Position numbers and translations under genes: made by a program
Notes under the pieces: model-generated
Told to the model about the DNA's origin: nothing
The model's database searches: none
Seen by the model: only the letters and a program-made list of their open reading frames with translations
Shown: positions 22,481 to 33,875 of the stretch, one piece after another
Position numbering within the stretch: position 1 is the stretch's first letter
How the letters are laid out: each line of letters opens with the position of its first letter
Origin: Hyperoodon ampullatus
Lineage: Eukaryota > Chordata > Mammalia > Artiodactyla > Ziphiidae
DNA length: 64,000 bases
Assembly (NCBI GenBank): GCA_949752795.1
Contig: OX457063.1
Span: 67,231,783 to 67,295,782, forward strand
Direction of reading: 5' to 3'

Positions 22481-23139
22481 CCTATTTTGCTTGTCCAATT
22501 GAAAGTCTCAGGAGTTTCATTTGCACAGAAATTATAGGGAGATACATATGAGCTTTAAAAAAAAAAAGGAAAGAATAAATAGTCTTGTTAACAAATGTTC
22601 TGCAAGAGAATATCTGGGTTGGCAACAAAGTTGTTTTTGAAAACTCTTGGAAGTATAGAGCTTAAAAAACAAAAACAAATCTTCTGAGGATCCAGCTAAA
22701 ATAATCCCTGCTTATGTGTAAGGCCACTGTAAAAATCTGAGGTCCTTTCTGAGGTTAAGGTTTTTTGAGACGGGGTAGAGAATTGCCTCACTTATCTAAA
22801 GGTCAGATTCCCAGCAACCCTAAGCTTTCAGAATGCAGGCATTCAGATCTTTACTGCAAAATTTGGCAGTGTGATTATCTGTTTCTTTTCCAGCCTGCAC
22901 GAGATTAGGAGTAAGTAAGACATAAGGGTGAGAAGGCTACTAGAAGTCACGCATAGTGACAGTCACAAGAGTGAGCACAGAGGGAGGAAGCAGAAAAATG
23001 TAAAAAGCAATAGAAATCTGTTACTGCACATTCCTCAGTGTTGAGAATGATGTCTCTGAGTCACCTAAAAGTGCCTGACTTATGGTGGGTATCCTATTAT
23101 AAGAAGGCAGTTTTCACAGAATAGTAGAATTTTAGAAAA
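22481..23139. other. Unique sequence
   Basis: No recognised feature. Confidence 0.35.
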
Positions 23140-23229
23140 AAAAGTTTATTTCAACCTCCTTTATATTTTTCCTTTTTAATGAAATATAATATTCATACAG
23201 AAAAGTGTCATATCGAAAATATATAGGGA

Positions 23230-23445
23230 AAGGGACTTACCTGGTGGCGCAGTGGATAAGGCTTGTGCTCTCGATGCAGGGGGTCTGGGTTCGATCCCTG
23301 GTCAGGGAACTAGATCCCGCATGCTGCAACTAAGAGTTCGCATGGCACAACTAAGGAGCCCATGTGCTACAACTAAGGAGCCCACAAGCCACAACTAAGG
23401 AGCCTGCATGCCTCAACTAAGACCTGGTGCAACCAAAAAAATGCA
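23230..23445 (+). mobile_element. Older tRNA-derived SINE (CHR-2-like)
   Basis: tRNA-like head with an A box in GGTGGCGCAGTGGATAAGG and a B box in GGGTTCGATCCC. The body differs from CHR-1: four or so tandem repeats of 'CACAACTAAGGAGCC' type follow (23340-23425). It then runs directly into L1 3' sequence. Confidence 0.85.
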
Positions 23446-23688
23446 TTTAGGAGTTTGGGATTAACATATGCACACTACTATATATAAAATAGATAACCAA
23501 CAAGGACCTACTGTATAGCACAGGGAACTATACTCAATACTTTATAATAACCTAATAAGGGAAAATAATCTGAAAAAAAGAAGATATATATGTATGTATA
23601 ACTGAATCACTTTTCTGTACACCTGAAACTAATACAACATTGAAAATCAACTATACTTCAATAAAACAAGAACATTTTTAAAAAAGAG
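23446..23688 (+). mobile_element. L1 3' end joined to the SINE
   Basis: Plus-strand L1 terminus: CACACTACTATATATAAAATAG, CTACTGTATAGCACAGGGAAC, GTATGTATAACTGAATCAC, ATCAACTATACTTCAATAAAA. It has no separate upstream target-site duplication. A short repeat, TATATAG, lies at 23220-23226 and 23689-23695, outside the SINE plus L1 pair. Confidence 0.8.
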
Positions 23689-23960
23689 TATATAGCTCAC
23701 GACATTTAAAGAAAACTAAACACACCACATAACCAGTATCCAGATTAAACAAACAAAAAAAGAAAACCCCAAACAAAATAAAAGATCATTTCTAGCAACC
23801 AAACTTGCCCCATCTATTCCCTTCCCATCACTATACTCTCCCAAAGATAGCTATTGTCCTTCTAACGGCATTGTCTTTGTACCTCATATGTATAAACTCA
23901 TACACTATGTGCTCTTATATTTTGTGTCTGAATTCTTTCATTAAACTTTGTTTTGTAAAT

Positions 23961-25016
23961 GACTCCCAGGATGTGACAGTGACTTATCACACAAATAATG
24001 ACAAAACAAGGAATATAAAAAGCCACAGCTCTTGATTTCTGGACCAAAGCTATTTTCCAAAGATTTCTCTTTTAGAAAGCTTTTCGTCCACTAGAAAGTC
24101 TTTAAAACATGTATTCATGTAAAATGATGTTTCAACTATATGAATAACCAAAGACACAAGGATACAAAAACAACGAAATTAAACACCTAAATAAATAATG
24201 TATTACAACATATGAAACAAGTAGCCTGAATGTCAAATTTTGTCTGTTTACTCTCATGTGCGGTCCAGATGTAAATTATTGTTTTGAAAAATGATAATTT
24301 TATTTTGTTTTCTCCTATGCCTCTACAGAATTAATTTTTCCTAATTTGTCTATTTTCAGAAGGCTAAATTACCTTTATGAACGTATGGCTTAGTAATTAA
24401 TTCTCATCTTTGCATGGACTAGTATTAGCGGCACAAATGGCCAAGAAAACAAACAAAAAATTAGTAAATTGACTCCAAAAGGCTAAGGCCACAGTCTTTG
24501 CCTCAAAGATTAAATATGCCTTCTCTGAAAGCAAGAGTGATGTCAGCCACACCCTTGTCATTACTTGCCAGTTGAATGGCCCCTCTTGGTCTTGGCCTGA
24601 AAGTTGTGAGTTTTACTTTAATGCTCCCATTGTTTCAAAAATCCAGATATTAATAATGCATTATTTTGGAGACAAACTAAAATCAGGGACAGAATTTATC
24701 ACTCTAAGGTATAAATTAGAACAGATTTATTTACAGAAAGAAAAGACCCCTAAATGGCATGCTTATTTAGAAATTCTTAAAGAGAAATGTCTGAATTAAT
24801 AATTTTCTATTTTGCCTGGTGTTTCTATGACCTGTTTGGGGAGTATTGGTGGAAGTGATATCCTGCAATGATCTTTTTTAGGTTTGTGATTATCTTTTTA
24901 ATGCTATTTCTTTTTATCTGGCCCAATTCAGTGTTGCACTTAGCACAAACTACAACACTTGTTACATATTGACTTGTTAGTTTGACAAGCATTATACTGC
25001 AAAATAAAATGCAATT
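23961..25016. other. Unique AT-rich sequence
   Basis: No recognised repeat. A 75-codon plus-strand frame at 24572-24799 has no domain I recognise and no supporting splice context. Confidence 0.4.
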
Positions 25017-25258
25017 AAAAAGTGTGTTCTGGGCTTCCCTGGTGGCGCAGTGGTTGAGAGTCTGCCTGCCGATGCAGGGGACACAGGTTTGTGCCCCGGT
25101 CCGGGAAGATCCCACATGCCGCGGAGCGGCTGGGCCCGTGAGCCATGGCCGCTGAGCCTGCGCGTCCGGAGCCTGTGCTCCGCAGCAGGAGAGGCCACAA
25201 CAGTGAGAGGCCCGCGTACCGCAAAAAAAAAAAAAAAAAAAAAAAAAAAGTGTGTTCT
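25017..25258 (+). mobile_element. CHR-1 SINE with 14-bp TSD (young-looking)
   Basis: Full-length plus-strand copy (body 25031-25222) with intact A and B boxes and a 27-base uninterrupted A-tail. The duplication AAAAAGTGTGTTCT lies at 25017-25030 and 25245-25258. The long pure tail suggests a relatively recent insertion. Confidence 0.97.
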
Positions 25259-25310
25259 CTTTAAATCTAATAACACAAGTTTAGAATAATACCTTTGGGT
25301 AAGGTCTATA

Positions 25311-25553
25311 AGAAATCTATAGTGTAGGGCTCCCCTGGTGGCGTAGTGGTTGAGAGTCCGCCTGCCGATGCAGGGGACACGGGTTCGTGCCCCGGTCCAG
25401 GAAGATCCCACGTACCGCGGAGCGGCTGGGCCCGTGAGCCATGGCCACTGAGCCTGTGCGTCCGGAGCCTGTGCTCCGCAACGGGAGAGGCCATAGCAGT
25501 GGGAGGCCCGCATACCGGAAAAAAAAAAAAAAAAAAAGAAATCTATAGTGTAG
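25311..25553 (+). mobile_element. CHR-1 SINE with 17-bp TSD
   Basis: Second copy in the same orientation, about 50 bp after the previous one. The A box is changed (GGTGGCGTAGTGG); the B box is intact. The duplication AGAAATCTATAGTGTAG lies at 25311-25327 and 25537-25553. It is an independent insertion, not a tandem duplication of its neighbour. Confidence 0.97.
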
Positions 25554-28500
25554 AAAATAGTAACTAGTACACAATTGGCAGTTGGATAATATCAAGGAAA
25601 AGAGCCAATCTAGTTGTATAAACAAGTGAGTGAAAAGTACACACAGTGAAACCATACCATCTCAATTTTTAACTCAGAGGTCTCATGTGAGGACAATTAA
25701 AAAATATGTATTTGCTAGTTGGAGTTAATGCTTTCCTGATACTGTATCTAAATTTATACTTTATATAAGAGGCATATCTAAACATGAGATTTGTGGGTGT
25801 ATATTTTTATGAATCAGTTTGAATCACTGTTTTGTATGAAAGATTCATTTGAAAAGCAATTAAGATGACACTTTTCAAATCTATTTTAAGAAACAGTTAA
25901 CCTTTAGCCAAAGATTTAAAATTAATTTCACTTGGCTATTTGTCTTTCAAGATCCCATTCTAACCTCAGGACTCACAGACTTTCTACCACAACATGACAG
26001 GGGATTCTAGAATTATCTCTAGGGTTTCACAAAATTCTTAAATCCAGATTGATTTTAATTTGAAAAAAATGTCAAAACATTATCTTTCAAGTGTGGGAAC
26101 ATTTTATATGCTGAACAGCACTGGCTGAGTGACTTAAATAGCGGATTTAAAACATGGAACAGAGTTTTTTTCTTTTTGACTCATAGACATTTTCCTGTTC
26201 GGAAAATGGAATGTGGTCAAGAGAGCAGAACGTGTGTTGGCAAAACAGGACAATGGTACCAAGGAACAATGCTTAGTATCAGTATCAGTCCTGAAGATGA
26301 TACTATTTGCAGTACATTGTACACTTGTTTACTACCAAAGAGTTAGCTTGGGAGTAGGAATGCCTCTGTGTATTTGTGCACAACACACGTCATTTTGTTG
26401 TGATTCATTTTCCCCATCTATAAAATGGTGACAAAAACTGCCATTAGCATTTCTCATCTTTAAAAACCTAAGCTTTTGAAAACTAGCTGGGAATTCCAAG
26501 GCAGACAGCATGGCTTGAAAAACATGTAGGAAAAGGAAACTGAGCAATGGTTCCTTTCTTCCCATCTTTCCACCTCACACCCATTCCCAAACCTGACCAG
26601 ACCGCCTTTCCCAATATCACCATTTCTGATGTTGGGTCATGACCGGAGAAAAAAGAAAGTGGCAGGAATAAGTAACTGAAAAATCCAAGGGTGATACAGA
26701 AGAGTGACTCTATATCATCTACAAGGAAAAGTGAACATAATTTTTCTTTTCTCTAATTTCCTGCCTCTGTCCCTGAATTCCGAATGAAAATCCTCAGAGA
26801 AGTGCCCAATTTTAGGATCATCCCCCAACTTTTACTCAGCAAAGAGATAGAAAATCAGGGTGGGATAAAGGAATAAAAGACCAGAGAAAAAACATATTCA
26901 CAGAATCGAATTCCAGATGGGAAAGGATGAAGAAAGGCAAATGGCATTCTGGCTTTCCTTCTCAACTCGTCACGCTTTTTCCTATGGGAGGAAGAGGAGG
27001 TGGCTCCTTCTGGATGTTCCAAGTCAGGGCAGACAATAAAACATCACCACAGTGACAGCCCAGTTATTACTTTCCGGCTTGTGACCAAAATGAGACCCCA
27101 GCGTGGCAGAATTAAAATTCACAATCTCATCCGTGAAAGGATTTTCAGTACCAGACGTTTTGTTAGAGGTCTTTTAAAAAAATAGCCTAATGTGTTAATA
27201 TTGAAAATAGATGCATGTAATTTGAGAGTGAGTATAAAATACCATGTGTATTAAATTAATAATGTTTCATTACTCACCCATCACAGAGTCATTATTTTAA
27301 ATAACCATATTTCATTTCAGTGGACAGAGTGTAAATGAGTATGTATTTTTATGTAAAGTGGACCTGCATCATTATTTATTCATGAGTTTTAAAAGGATCA
27401 TTATTTTTGACAGACAGCTCCTGTCAAAAGATTTATGCATAAGAGCTCATGTTTCCCCACAATAATCATCAATCAATAAACTTTAGAACCTGGTACTTAA
27501 AATTCAGTGTTATAGAGATGCACATTTTGCTCTAATTAAACACATGTTTGCATTTGGAAAATAAACTGCAACCTCAGTTCAATTAAATATAATCTGAAAT
27601 ATCAATATTGCATGTGTAGGGTGAGTCATGGTTTTAGTTTGAGAAATGTGCCTTGTTACATTTTAAGTGATTGCTTTGTTTCCACACACCAGACTCTTTC
27701 TGTATCCCTGTGGGGCAGAAGAGGAAGCTTACAAGATTTAGCTTTTAACGCTGTAATTGGTTATCAATGACGTAGTTGGTAGTTTTCTGAACAACGGACG
27801 CCATCCCTCCCTGCTTTAGACCTTGATTTTAAAGGACCTAGGAGGGTGTAAACCAGAAAATAGCACAGTAGCACAGAAAATAGCATGTGCCTTTCAGTAT
27901 GGCCTTGGAAGTCAGTTCAGAAGATGGGATGAGATGATGTACAGATAATAGCATATAATTACAAAACAGCAAAACTGTAACTGAGACTGATGACAAGGCT
28001 GATGGAAGACAGCTTCTGAATCCCCAGTAAGGACCAAAAAGGCAATGAGTTACCAGTGTGATGCAAAGACTCACTGCTCAAAGGCAAATTCATGGTGGTG
28101 ATATAGCCTTAACTCCAGAGGAAATAATTGAAAGGCTTGGAAGTCTCCTGGGACCAGCTGGCCCTACAGGATTTCCATAGCCATTCCATTAATGTGCTTT
28201 CCCCAAACCACGCTGTCTCCAGATGCACTGATGATGCTCAAGACTGCTATTAACTGAAATGCTCTTTTAAATAATCTGGATCTGAATGCCTGAATTAAAT
28301 ATACTTTACTATTTGGCAAAGTCCATTTTCATATCTAGGTTTCTAGAATTTAGATTCCCCATTATTTTGATGCATCTCTACCGTCAAACAGCAGTACCCA
28401 TTCTATCAGGGTTTGGAATTTGAAAGGAGTATGTTTCTCTCTCCCGCTTTCCCCATGCAGGCACTAGCAGTCATGGTAAAGCCTGGAGACAGACAGAGAC

Positions 28501-29190
28501 CTCCAGGTAGGAGAGCACTTCTAATCTTTGTCTGGGAGATATGCAAATCCTATTTTCAGGGCCAGTTTCTTACCCAGCGTGAAACAGCTAGGCTAATGAA
28601 CAAAATGTCAGGCCTTCCCTTGACAGGGAGAGGGTGGAGAGTGGGAAAGGGAAGGAGGAGGAGGGGGGAGGAGGGGTTAGCCGAGAGAGAGCAGACCATG
28701 CTGGAAGAGCCAGAGGGAAGAAAGGAGTCCTGAGAACAGCTAAGCTGGCATGGATGCACCAAGAGTACCCGAACTAAAGCAGGCCTGTCGAACAATGACA
28801 GAAGTAATGGTGCTCTTATATTTTTCATTTGATTAAAAGTGTAACATTTAGAGCTGTCCACAGAATTTCCCTCCAGTAAATAAATGATCAGCTTAAGGAC
28901 ACATTAAAAGGTGAATTCATTTACTTAAAGAAGGCTCTCTGGGTAGAGCTGGGATGAGTTGGGAAAAAGAGGTGAAGAAAGAGAAAGTGGCACTTTTCTA
29001 TAAGGGAGATGAACACTTCTGAACTGTTTAATTTGGGGTCAACAGTCTGAGGTCAGTTTGGGGAGATGGAGGAGGAATCTTACGCTGGAGAATCAAAGAC
29101 TTAGGAGAAAAACCTGCCAGGGAGAAATACTCGGACTTAGGCATGCCTGCAAGACCAGGAGCTGAGTGTTTATTATAAACAACAGGTTTT
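25554..29190. other. Repeat-poor block, no gene recognised
   Basis: The longest stretch almost free of recognised repeats (about 3.6 kb). A weak MIR fragment may lie at 26395-26440 (TCCCCATCTATAAAATGG). A purine-rich run with several G-triplets lies at 28619-28680. A candidate regulatory patch is listed separately at 27200-27500. No exon could be supported. Confidence 0.45.
27200..27500. promoter_or_regulatory. Candidate conserved non-coding element (speculative)
   Basis: AT-rich, repeat-free sequence dense in homeodomain-type cores (TAATTT, ATTAAATTAATAA, TTTATGCATAA, ATCATCAATCAATAAA). It contains a perfect inverted pair TTGACAG (27407-27413) and CTGTCAA (27421-27427) matching MEIS/TGIF cores. 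Clustering of such short motifs is common by chance in AT-rich DNA, so this is a suggestion only. Confidence 0.2.
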
Positions 29191-29204
29191 AAAAAGTTTT
29201 TTTT

Positions 29205-29345
29205 TGGGTGGGGGTACTTCCCTGGCCGTCCAACGGTTAAGACTCTGCTTCCAACGCAGGGGCGCGGGTTTGATCTCTGGTCGGGGAACTAGAATCTCGC
29301 GTGCCGTGCAGCGCGGCCAAAAATTTTTTTTAAAAATTAAAAAAA
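29205..29345 (+). mobile_element. CHR-2-like SINE, short
   Basis: Head ACTTCCCTGGCCGTCCAACGGTTAAGACTCTGC with a B box in GGGTTTGATCTC and GGTCGGGGAACTAGAATC. It ends in CAGCGCGGCC plus an A/T-rich tail. About 110 bp of body. An imperfect duplication of a TTAAAA-rich sequence on the two sides is possible. Confidence 0.8.
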
Positions 29346-29572
29346 AAATAAAATTAAAAGTGTTTTGGGGAAAATGAGGTCAGGGTTCTCTGGCACATGT
29401 TTGTATTGCACAGGAGAGGATACTGCAGATTACGATTATGGGGGAGGCAGAAATGAGAGCAGTAGAGAGTGAGCGATTGAATCCATTCATAGAACTTCTG
29501 AGAAAGCTTTCTGTGAAACATAGGATTGGAGCTATAGGTAGGGTTGACAGGAAAAAAGCCAATTTTCTTTAT

Positions 29573-29771
29573 TTTTTTGCGGTATGCGGGCCTCTCACTG
29601 TTGTGGCCTCTCCCGCTGCGGAGCACAGGCTCCAGACACGCAGGCTCAGCGGGCATGGCTCACGGGCCCAGCCGCTCCGCGGCACGTGGGATCCTCCCGG
29701 ACCAGGGCACAAACCCGTGTCCCCTGCATTGGCAGGCAGATTCCTAACCACTGCGCCACCAGGGAAGTCCC
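29573..29771 (-). mobile_element. CHR-1 SINE, TSD not found
   Basis: Minus-strand copy: TTTTTTTGCGGTATGCGGGCC at the left and the tRNA-like head (CACTGCGCCACCAGGGAAGTCC) at the right. I could not find a clear target-site duplication, so it may be older or altered at its ends. Confidence 0.95.
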
Positions 29772-29779
29772 AGTATGCA

Positions 29780-30538
29780 GTCTTAATATCACAAAGAGAA
29801 AATGAAAGATTTGTGGCTAGGTTTGTGTTACCAAACCACTGGAAGAAATAAAAAATCATTATATCCATTGCCAGCAATCATTGTACATCAAGCATTGCCT
29901 GCAGACTAAAAAAGTAAAAGTGCAAGATGAAATATTCAAGGTTAAACTTGGCTCCATGCATGAAAAGATTTAGGAATCAATGTTCCAAAATATGGGTATA
30001 GGTAGCCCAAAGTATACACAAGGTGATGGATTTCGTTGTAGAGTAAAATATTAGGGTTTCTATGTATACTTATATTTTACCTCACTTTTTTATATTTCAT
30101 TTTTGTATGTGTGTGTTTTAAAAAGTCAAATGTTACAAAGGTACATTTTATATAAATAAGGATAAGCAATAAATAAGAATATTGGGGGAGTGTGTGCCCC
30201 CTATATTCAAAAAGAGTTTGGAGTATACAGCTGGTGGACCCAGATGTGCATTTGCTGCCTTATCAGAAAACTCATCTGTCTCCACAGGGTTGAGTAATGA
30301 GCTTGTTCTTTGGATGCCATTTGCTCCCTAAAGGATTTTTCTCTTCCTGTTCAATTTAGAAGCAAATGTATTCCTTAAATATTTTGTTATTCTCTATTTT
30401 TACCTGGTAGCAATAGCACTTAGCTGAAGGCAGAGGGGACAATGGAAACGATTTGTAGAGACATAAAATCCTAAGTTTTTTCATTACCTCTATTTTAAAC
30501 TTTAAGAAGGCTTTTGAGGCCTTATTTTCCACAACCAA
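29780..30538. other. Unique AT-rich sequence
   Basis: No recognised repeat or gene. Confidence 0.4.
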
Positions 30539-30742
30539 GAGTAACTATACATCTACATATACCCACTCTTTTTTAGATGCTTTTCCCATATAGGTTGTTA
30601 CAGAGTATTGCATAGAGTTCCCTGTGCTATACAGTGGGTCCTTATTAATTATTTTATATATAGTAGTGTACAGCAGAAACTAACACAGCATTGTAAATCA
30701 ACTATACTCCAATAAAAATTTTTTCCAAAAGGAGTAACTATA
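30539..30742 (+). mobile_element. 5'-inverted (twin-primed) L1 3' fragment
   Basis: Two pieces of the same L1 3' end lie head to head. 30550-30666 is in minus orientation (GTTCCCTGTGCTATACAGTG). 30667-30716 is in plus orientation (CAGCAGAAACTAACACAGC, ATCAACTATACTCCAATAAA). The duplication GAGTAACTATA lies at 30539-30549 and 30732-30742. In L1 order the two pieces are nearly contiguous, as twin priming produces. Confidence 0.88.
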
Positions 30743-32877
30743 AAATACTTCGTAACTGTTTTACATGTGCCATCCAGCTCTTCCCTTGTCTTCTGGAAAC
30801 CTCTTCATGGAGGGAGTTTGTGAGTTCCAGCTCCGTTCCCTGAGGAAGGGAAGGTAGAGGCAAGCCCCAAAGATAACCACCTGTGGGGAGAAGGAGAGAT
30901 CAGGAAAAAAAAGCTGAAATCTCGCAGGAACAATCACTGGCCCTAGACACAAATGCATCTGGGTGGCCAAAGATGGGACAGTTTTCCTTAAATCATTTTA
31001 TAGACATTCAAAAGACATTTACAGACATTATTTATAAAAGGGATTCATGAAATAACCTTTGTCCTAAAAGAGCAGATTTCTTAAGATGCCTAGTCATTCT
31101 GACATGAAGTATTTTAAAAAGTTGTCTTAACATGGCTGTTTACACAACTAAATCACAAAAAAGTTTGAATCAAAGTGTCAAAGATATGTTGTATTTGTAT
31201 TAAATATATGACAAAAGCAAATAGGTACTTCTTATTAAACTAAATGAAATGTACAAAGGATATGTAATATTTTATACAATGATGCTGGTAATAATATAAT
31301 AATGATGGTGGTAAGAAAAGACATTGGTAATTGATTTCATTGCTGCTGATGGATGTATCTATTATTCTTTATTATCTCAAATGGAAAACATAACAGGTTG
31401 GAAATGCAGAGCCAATAAGCATATCATTATAAACCTGGACCCAGTTTTTCATTTAGGTCATGAAGCTTTCAATGCTGAAACAATGTTAATCCTCAAGTTC
31501 TTGGAACAAAGGAAGCAATTCACTGCCCCTAGTCCTGTGAATTGTGTAAGTCTTCAATAGACCCAACAGGAGGTCACCCATGGCTAATGGAGCAGTATAT
31601 TTCATCAGATCTGCATTTACATGTTTCCTGAAAAACAAAATGGCACTTGAGAATTAAATTCCCTTGCTCTAGTCCAAGATCAGTAAGAAAAGCTATATGG
31701 GCTTCCTTTCTTTTCTTTATGACAAACTTTTATGCTGTATCTAAAATCAAGAAGTTACTCTGCCCTTAAAGAAGAAATCTTGTTTGCAACTCAGAATTAC
31801 TTTTGTCTCATTCAAACCAATAAAAACATTTATTAAATGCAATTGCCCTCTGGAGCACACCTAAGGAGAACATACGGCATCATCTGGGAGAGAAGACAGT
31901 TATCTGAAATACATGTCTGATTATACAACTCCACAGCCACACTGATGAATTATTACACTCTCTGCAACTCTTACAGCTGTAGGAAAGATAAGCCATGAAT
32001 GGCTTCCTCAGCAGCAAGTGCAGTTTCAGGGGGCGAAGAATTTGCCAGGTCATTTTCACTAATGGCCTTCGGGAAGAAGATTCTTGAACATGGCATGTTG
32101 AAAGCAAATTTGATCCAAACGTGCTGTGGCTCTCAGGATGTCAAGCCCTTTGGAAATGCAAGGTACTCAAGACAGCCCCACATGATCAAAAATGGCACCA
32201 GCATCAATTAATGCCAACAACTGCAATTAGGACACCACAGATGAGTAGGGACATGAGAGGCTCTAATTTCCCTTTGCCTGGGATCTCTGTTCCTGGTGAC
32301 ACCTGTCATGTTTCATTGACATGAATACTTTTGGAGGCTAGTCACCATCTTCTTGAAAATTGCATTTCTGACCAGAGCTCCCCAGGCACAGTGTCAATTT
32401 ATCTTCATTTGCAATGGGTCCCTGGACAGACTCTGAGTGCTCCCAGAGATGGAGATTTTACATTTGAAGAAGGGTACAGAGCAATGACTAGCTGCAGCTA
32501 TGTAGCTTAATAGAGATTTGTGGGGAAAACAAGATTAGTTGGCACATAGGGAAATCAAAGTCACAGGCGCCAAGAAAAAAATATGGCAGTGATGCTTAGA
32601 AACGCCTTTCTATCCCTGTTCAGGAAATCAGGATCAAGGAAGTAGAACTATACTTTGGAATTTTAATATAATAGATTTAGAAACAGTTAATATAATTTCA
32701 TACCCATGCTAAGAATGTTGTTTGGAAAAATGGAGCGAGTATAATCAAAGTAGAATATCTATTATCTGTTTTTAATTTTTAAAAATGTAGATCCTGTCTA
32801 TGGTTGAAAATATATCTATTTTTAGGGGGCTTGATGGTGAGAATTAGAGTTAGACTAAGTCAGAATAAAAAGTTTAT

Positions 32878-32880
<3 letters not shown>
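30743..32880. other. Unique sequence
   Basis: No repeat family or exon recognised over about 2.1 kb. Frames of up to 78 codons occur with no recognisable domain. Confidence 0.4.

Positions 32881-32922
<42 letters not shown>
32881..32922. repeat. (CA)21 microsatellite
   Basis: Uninterrupted CA dinucleotide run of 42 bp; likely polymorphic. Confidence 0.98.
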
Positions 32923-32923
<1 letters not shown>

Positions 32924-33755
32924 CACATTAAATAATATTCTGTAGATAAACCATTAGATGGAGAAAAGCATCCTTAGATCTACAAGCACTTAACAAACTC
33001 CAGAGACTAACTGCTTCCATCCTTTGCTTTTCATGAAGAAATAGAAGTACTGAAGATTGAGATACTTTTTCTTGATAACATCTTTCTCTGTAAAAGAGCT
33101 TGGAAATCCTAGAAGCCGATTCATATGCAAATGCAGGTTTGCTCTTCCTTTAGCAGCTTCAGATAGATAAATTTAAGAACTACGCTGTGGGTTGGTGAAA
33201 TGCTGTTTTTGTATTTTTTATTGCTATTTCAGGTCTTTTGAGAAGGCATTTTTCTTGACCTTTAAGTTCAGCCTAGGGTGCTCATCAAATGTCGTACTAC
33301 AAGGATGCATATTAAGAGCATAACTTTACACGGGTAGGTATTTTTTTTCCTCACCTAATAGAATCGAATTTAACACACTGAAATCTTGATGAATGATCCT
33401 AAGTAGTTAATCAAATCTCATCTCTCCATTAATCTAATTTTATTGTCATAGATGTGGTCTCAGCAGTTTATCTATAGCAGTAATTAGATTTCATTTTTAA
33501 ACCAAATAAGTCCAGTTGGGCTTTAACTTCTACACATTTTCTTGTTCTGCCAACATTGATCTTGAGAAGATTAGGATTCTACAAGGGACTTTTCCAAGAC
33601 TCTCTTGTATCAACATTTGTCTAATTGCTTCTCTTTATGTGAGGTGTATTTGTCCCATAACCAAGATTAATATGTAGCAGACGTAGGAGACCATGACAAA
33701 TTTGAAAGCTAATGACAGGATAGAGCAGTGGAAAGAGTTGAGGACTTTGAGGTGA
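32923..33755. other. Unique AT-rich sequence
   Basis: Nothing recognised. Confidence 0.4.
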
Positions 33756-33757
33756 AC

Positions 33758-33875
33758 CAGACGAGCTCCTCATCTGTAAAATGGGGGATATGTTAGCATC
33801 ACCTCATGGGGCTGTGGTAATGATTAAATGAGATGGTTGCTTGACTCAGAGTCAGCATTGAGAAATAGTTGTCAC
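33758..33875 (+). repeat. MIR SINE fragment
   Basis: CTCCTCATCTGTAAAATGGGGG, CACCTCATGGGGCTGTGGTAATGATTAAATGAG is the characteristic MIR 'TCTGTAAAATGGGG...AGGATTAAATGAG' part. Confidence 0.85.

Larger units (their letters stand above)
23140..23960 (-). mobile_element. Old L1 3' part, split by a SINE-L1 insert
   Basis: Minus-strand L1M-type 3' region lies on both sides of a 0.46-kb insert: GAAATATAATATTCATACAGAAAAGTG on the left; CACATAACCAGTATCCAGATTAAAC, CTCCCAAAGATAGCTATTGTCC and TGTGTCTGAATTCTTTCATT on the right. The flank reads across the gap as one element. Confidence 0.6.

Noticed and set aside
24992..25655. Overlapping frames of up to 173 codons with repeated 'GLSLLWPLPLRSTGSG'-type sequence, also found at 6.6, 11.2, 15.1, 29.6, 36.4 and 55.1 kb
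   Set aside because: They are translations of CHR-1 SINEs, which stay open on both strands because they are GC-rich. Many start at TTG rather than ATG. There is no sign of selection as protein.
27000..27185. Basic 61-codon frame that resembled a ribosomal-protein retrocopy
   Set aside because: No segment matches a ribosomal protein I know. There is no poly(A) tail or target-site duplication, and it does not begin at ATG.
28619..28680. G-rich run considered as a G-quadruplex
   Set aside because: G-triplets are present, but one loop is about 8 bases and the rest is mostly GGA repeats. The evidence was too weak for a separate feature.
32881..32922. Regular short repeats, considered as a CRISPR-like array
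   Set aside because: It is a plain CA dinucleotide run with no spacers. No CRISPR array is present in the window.
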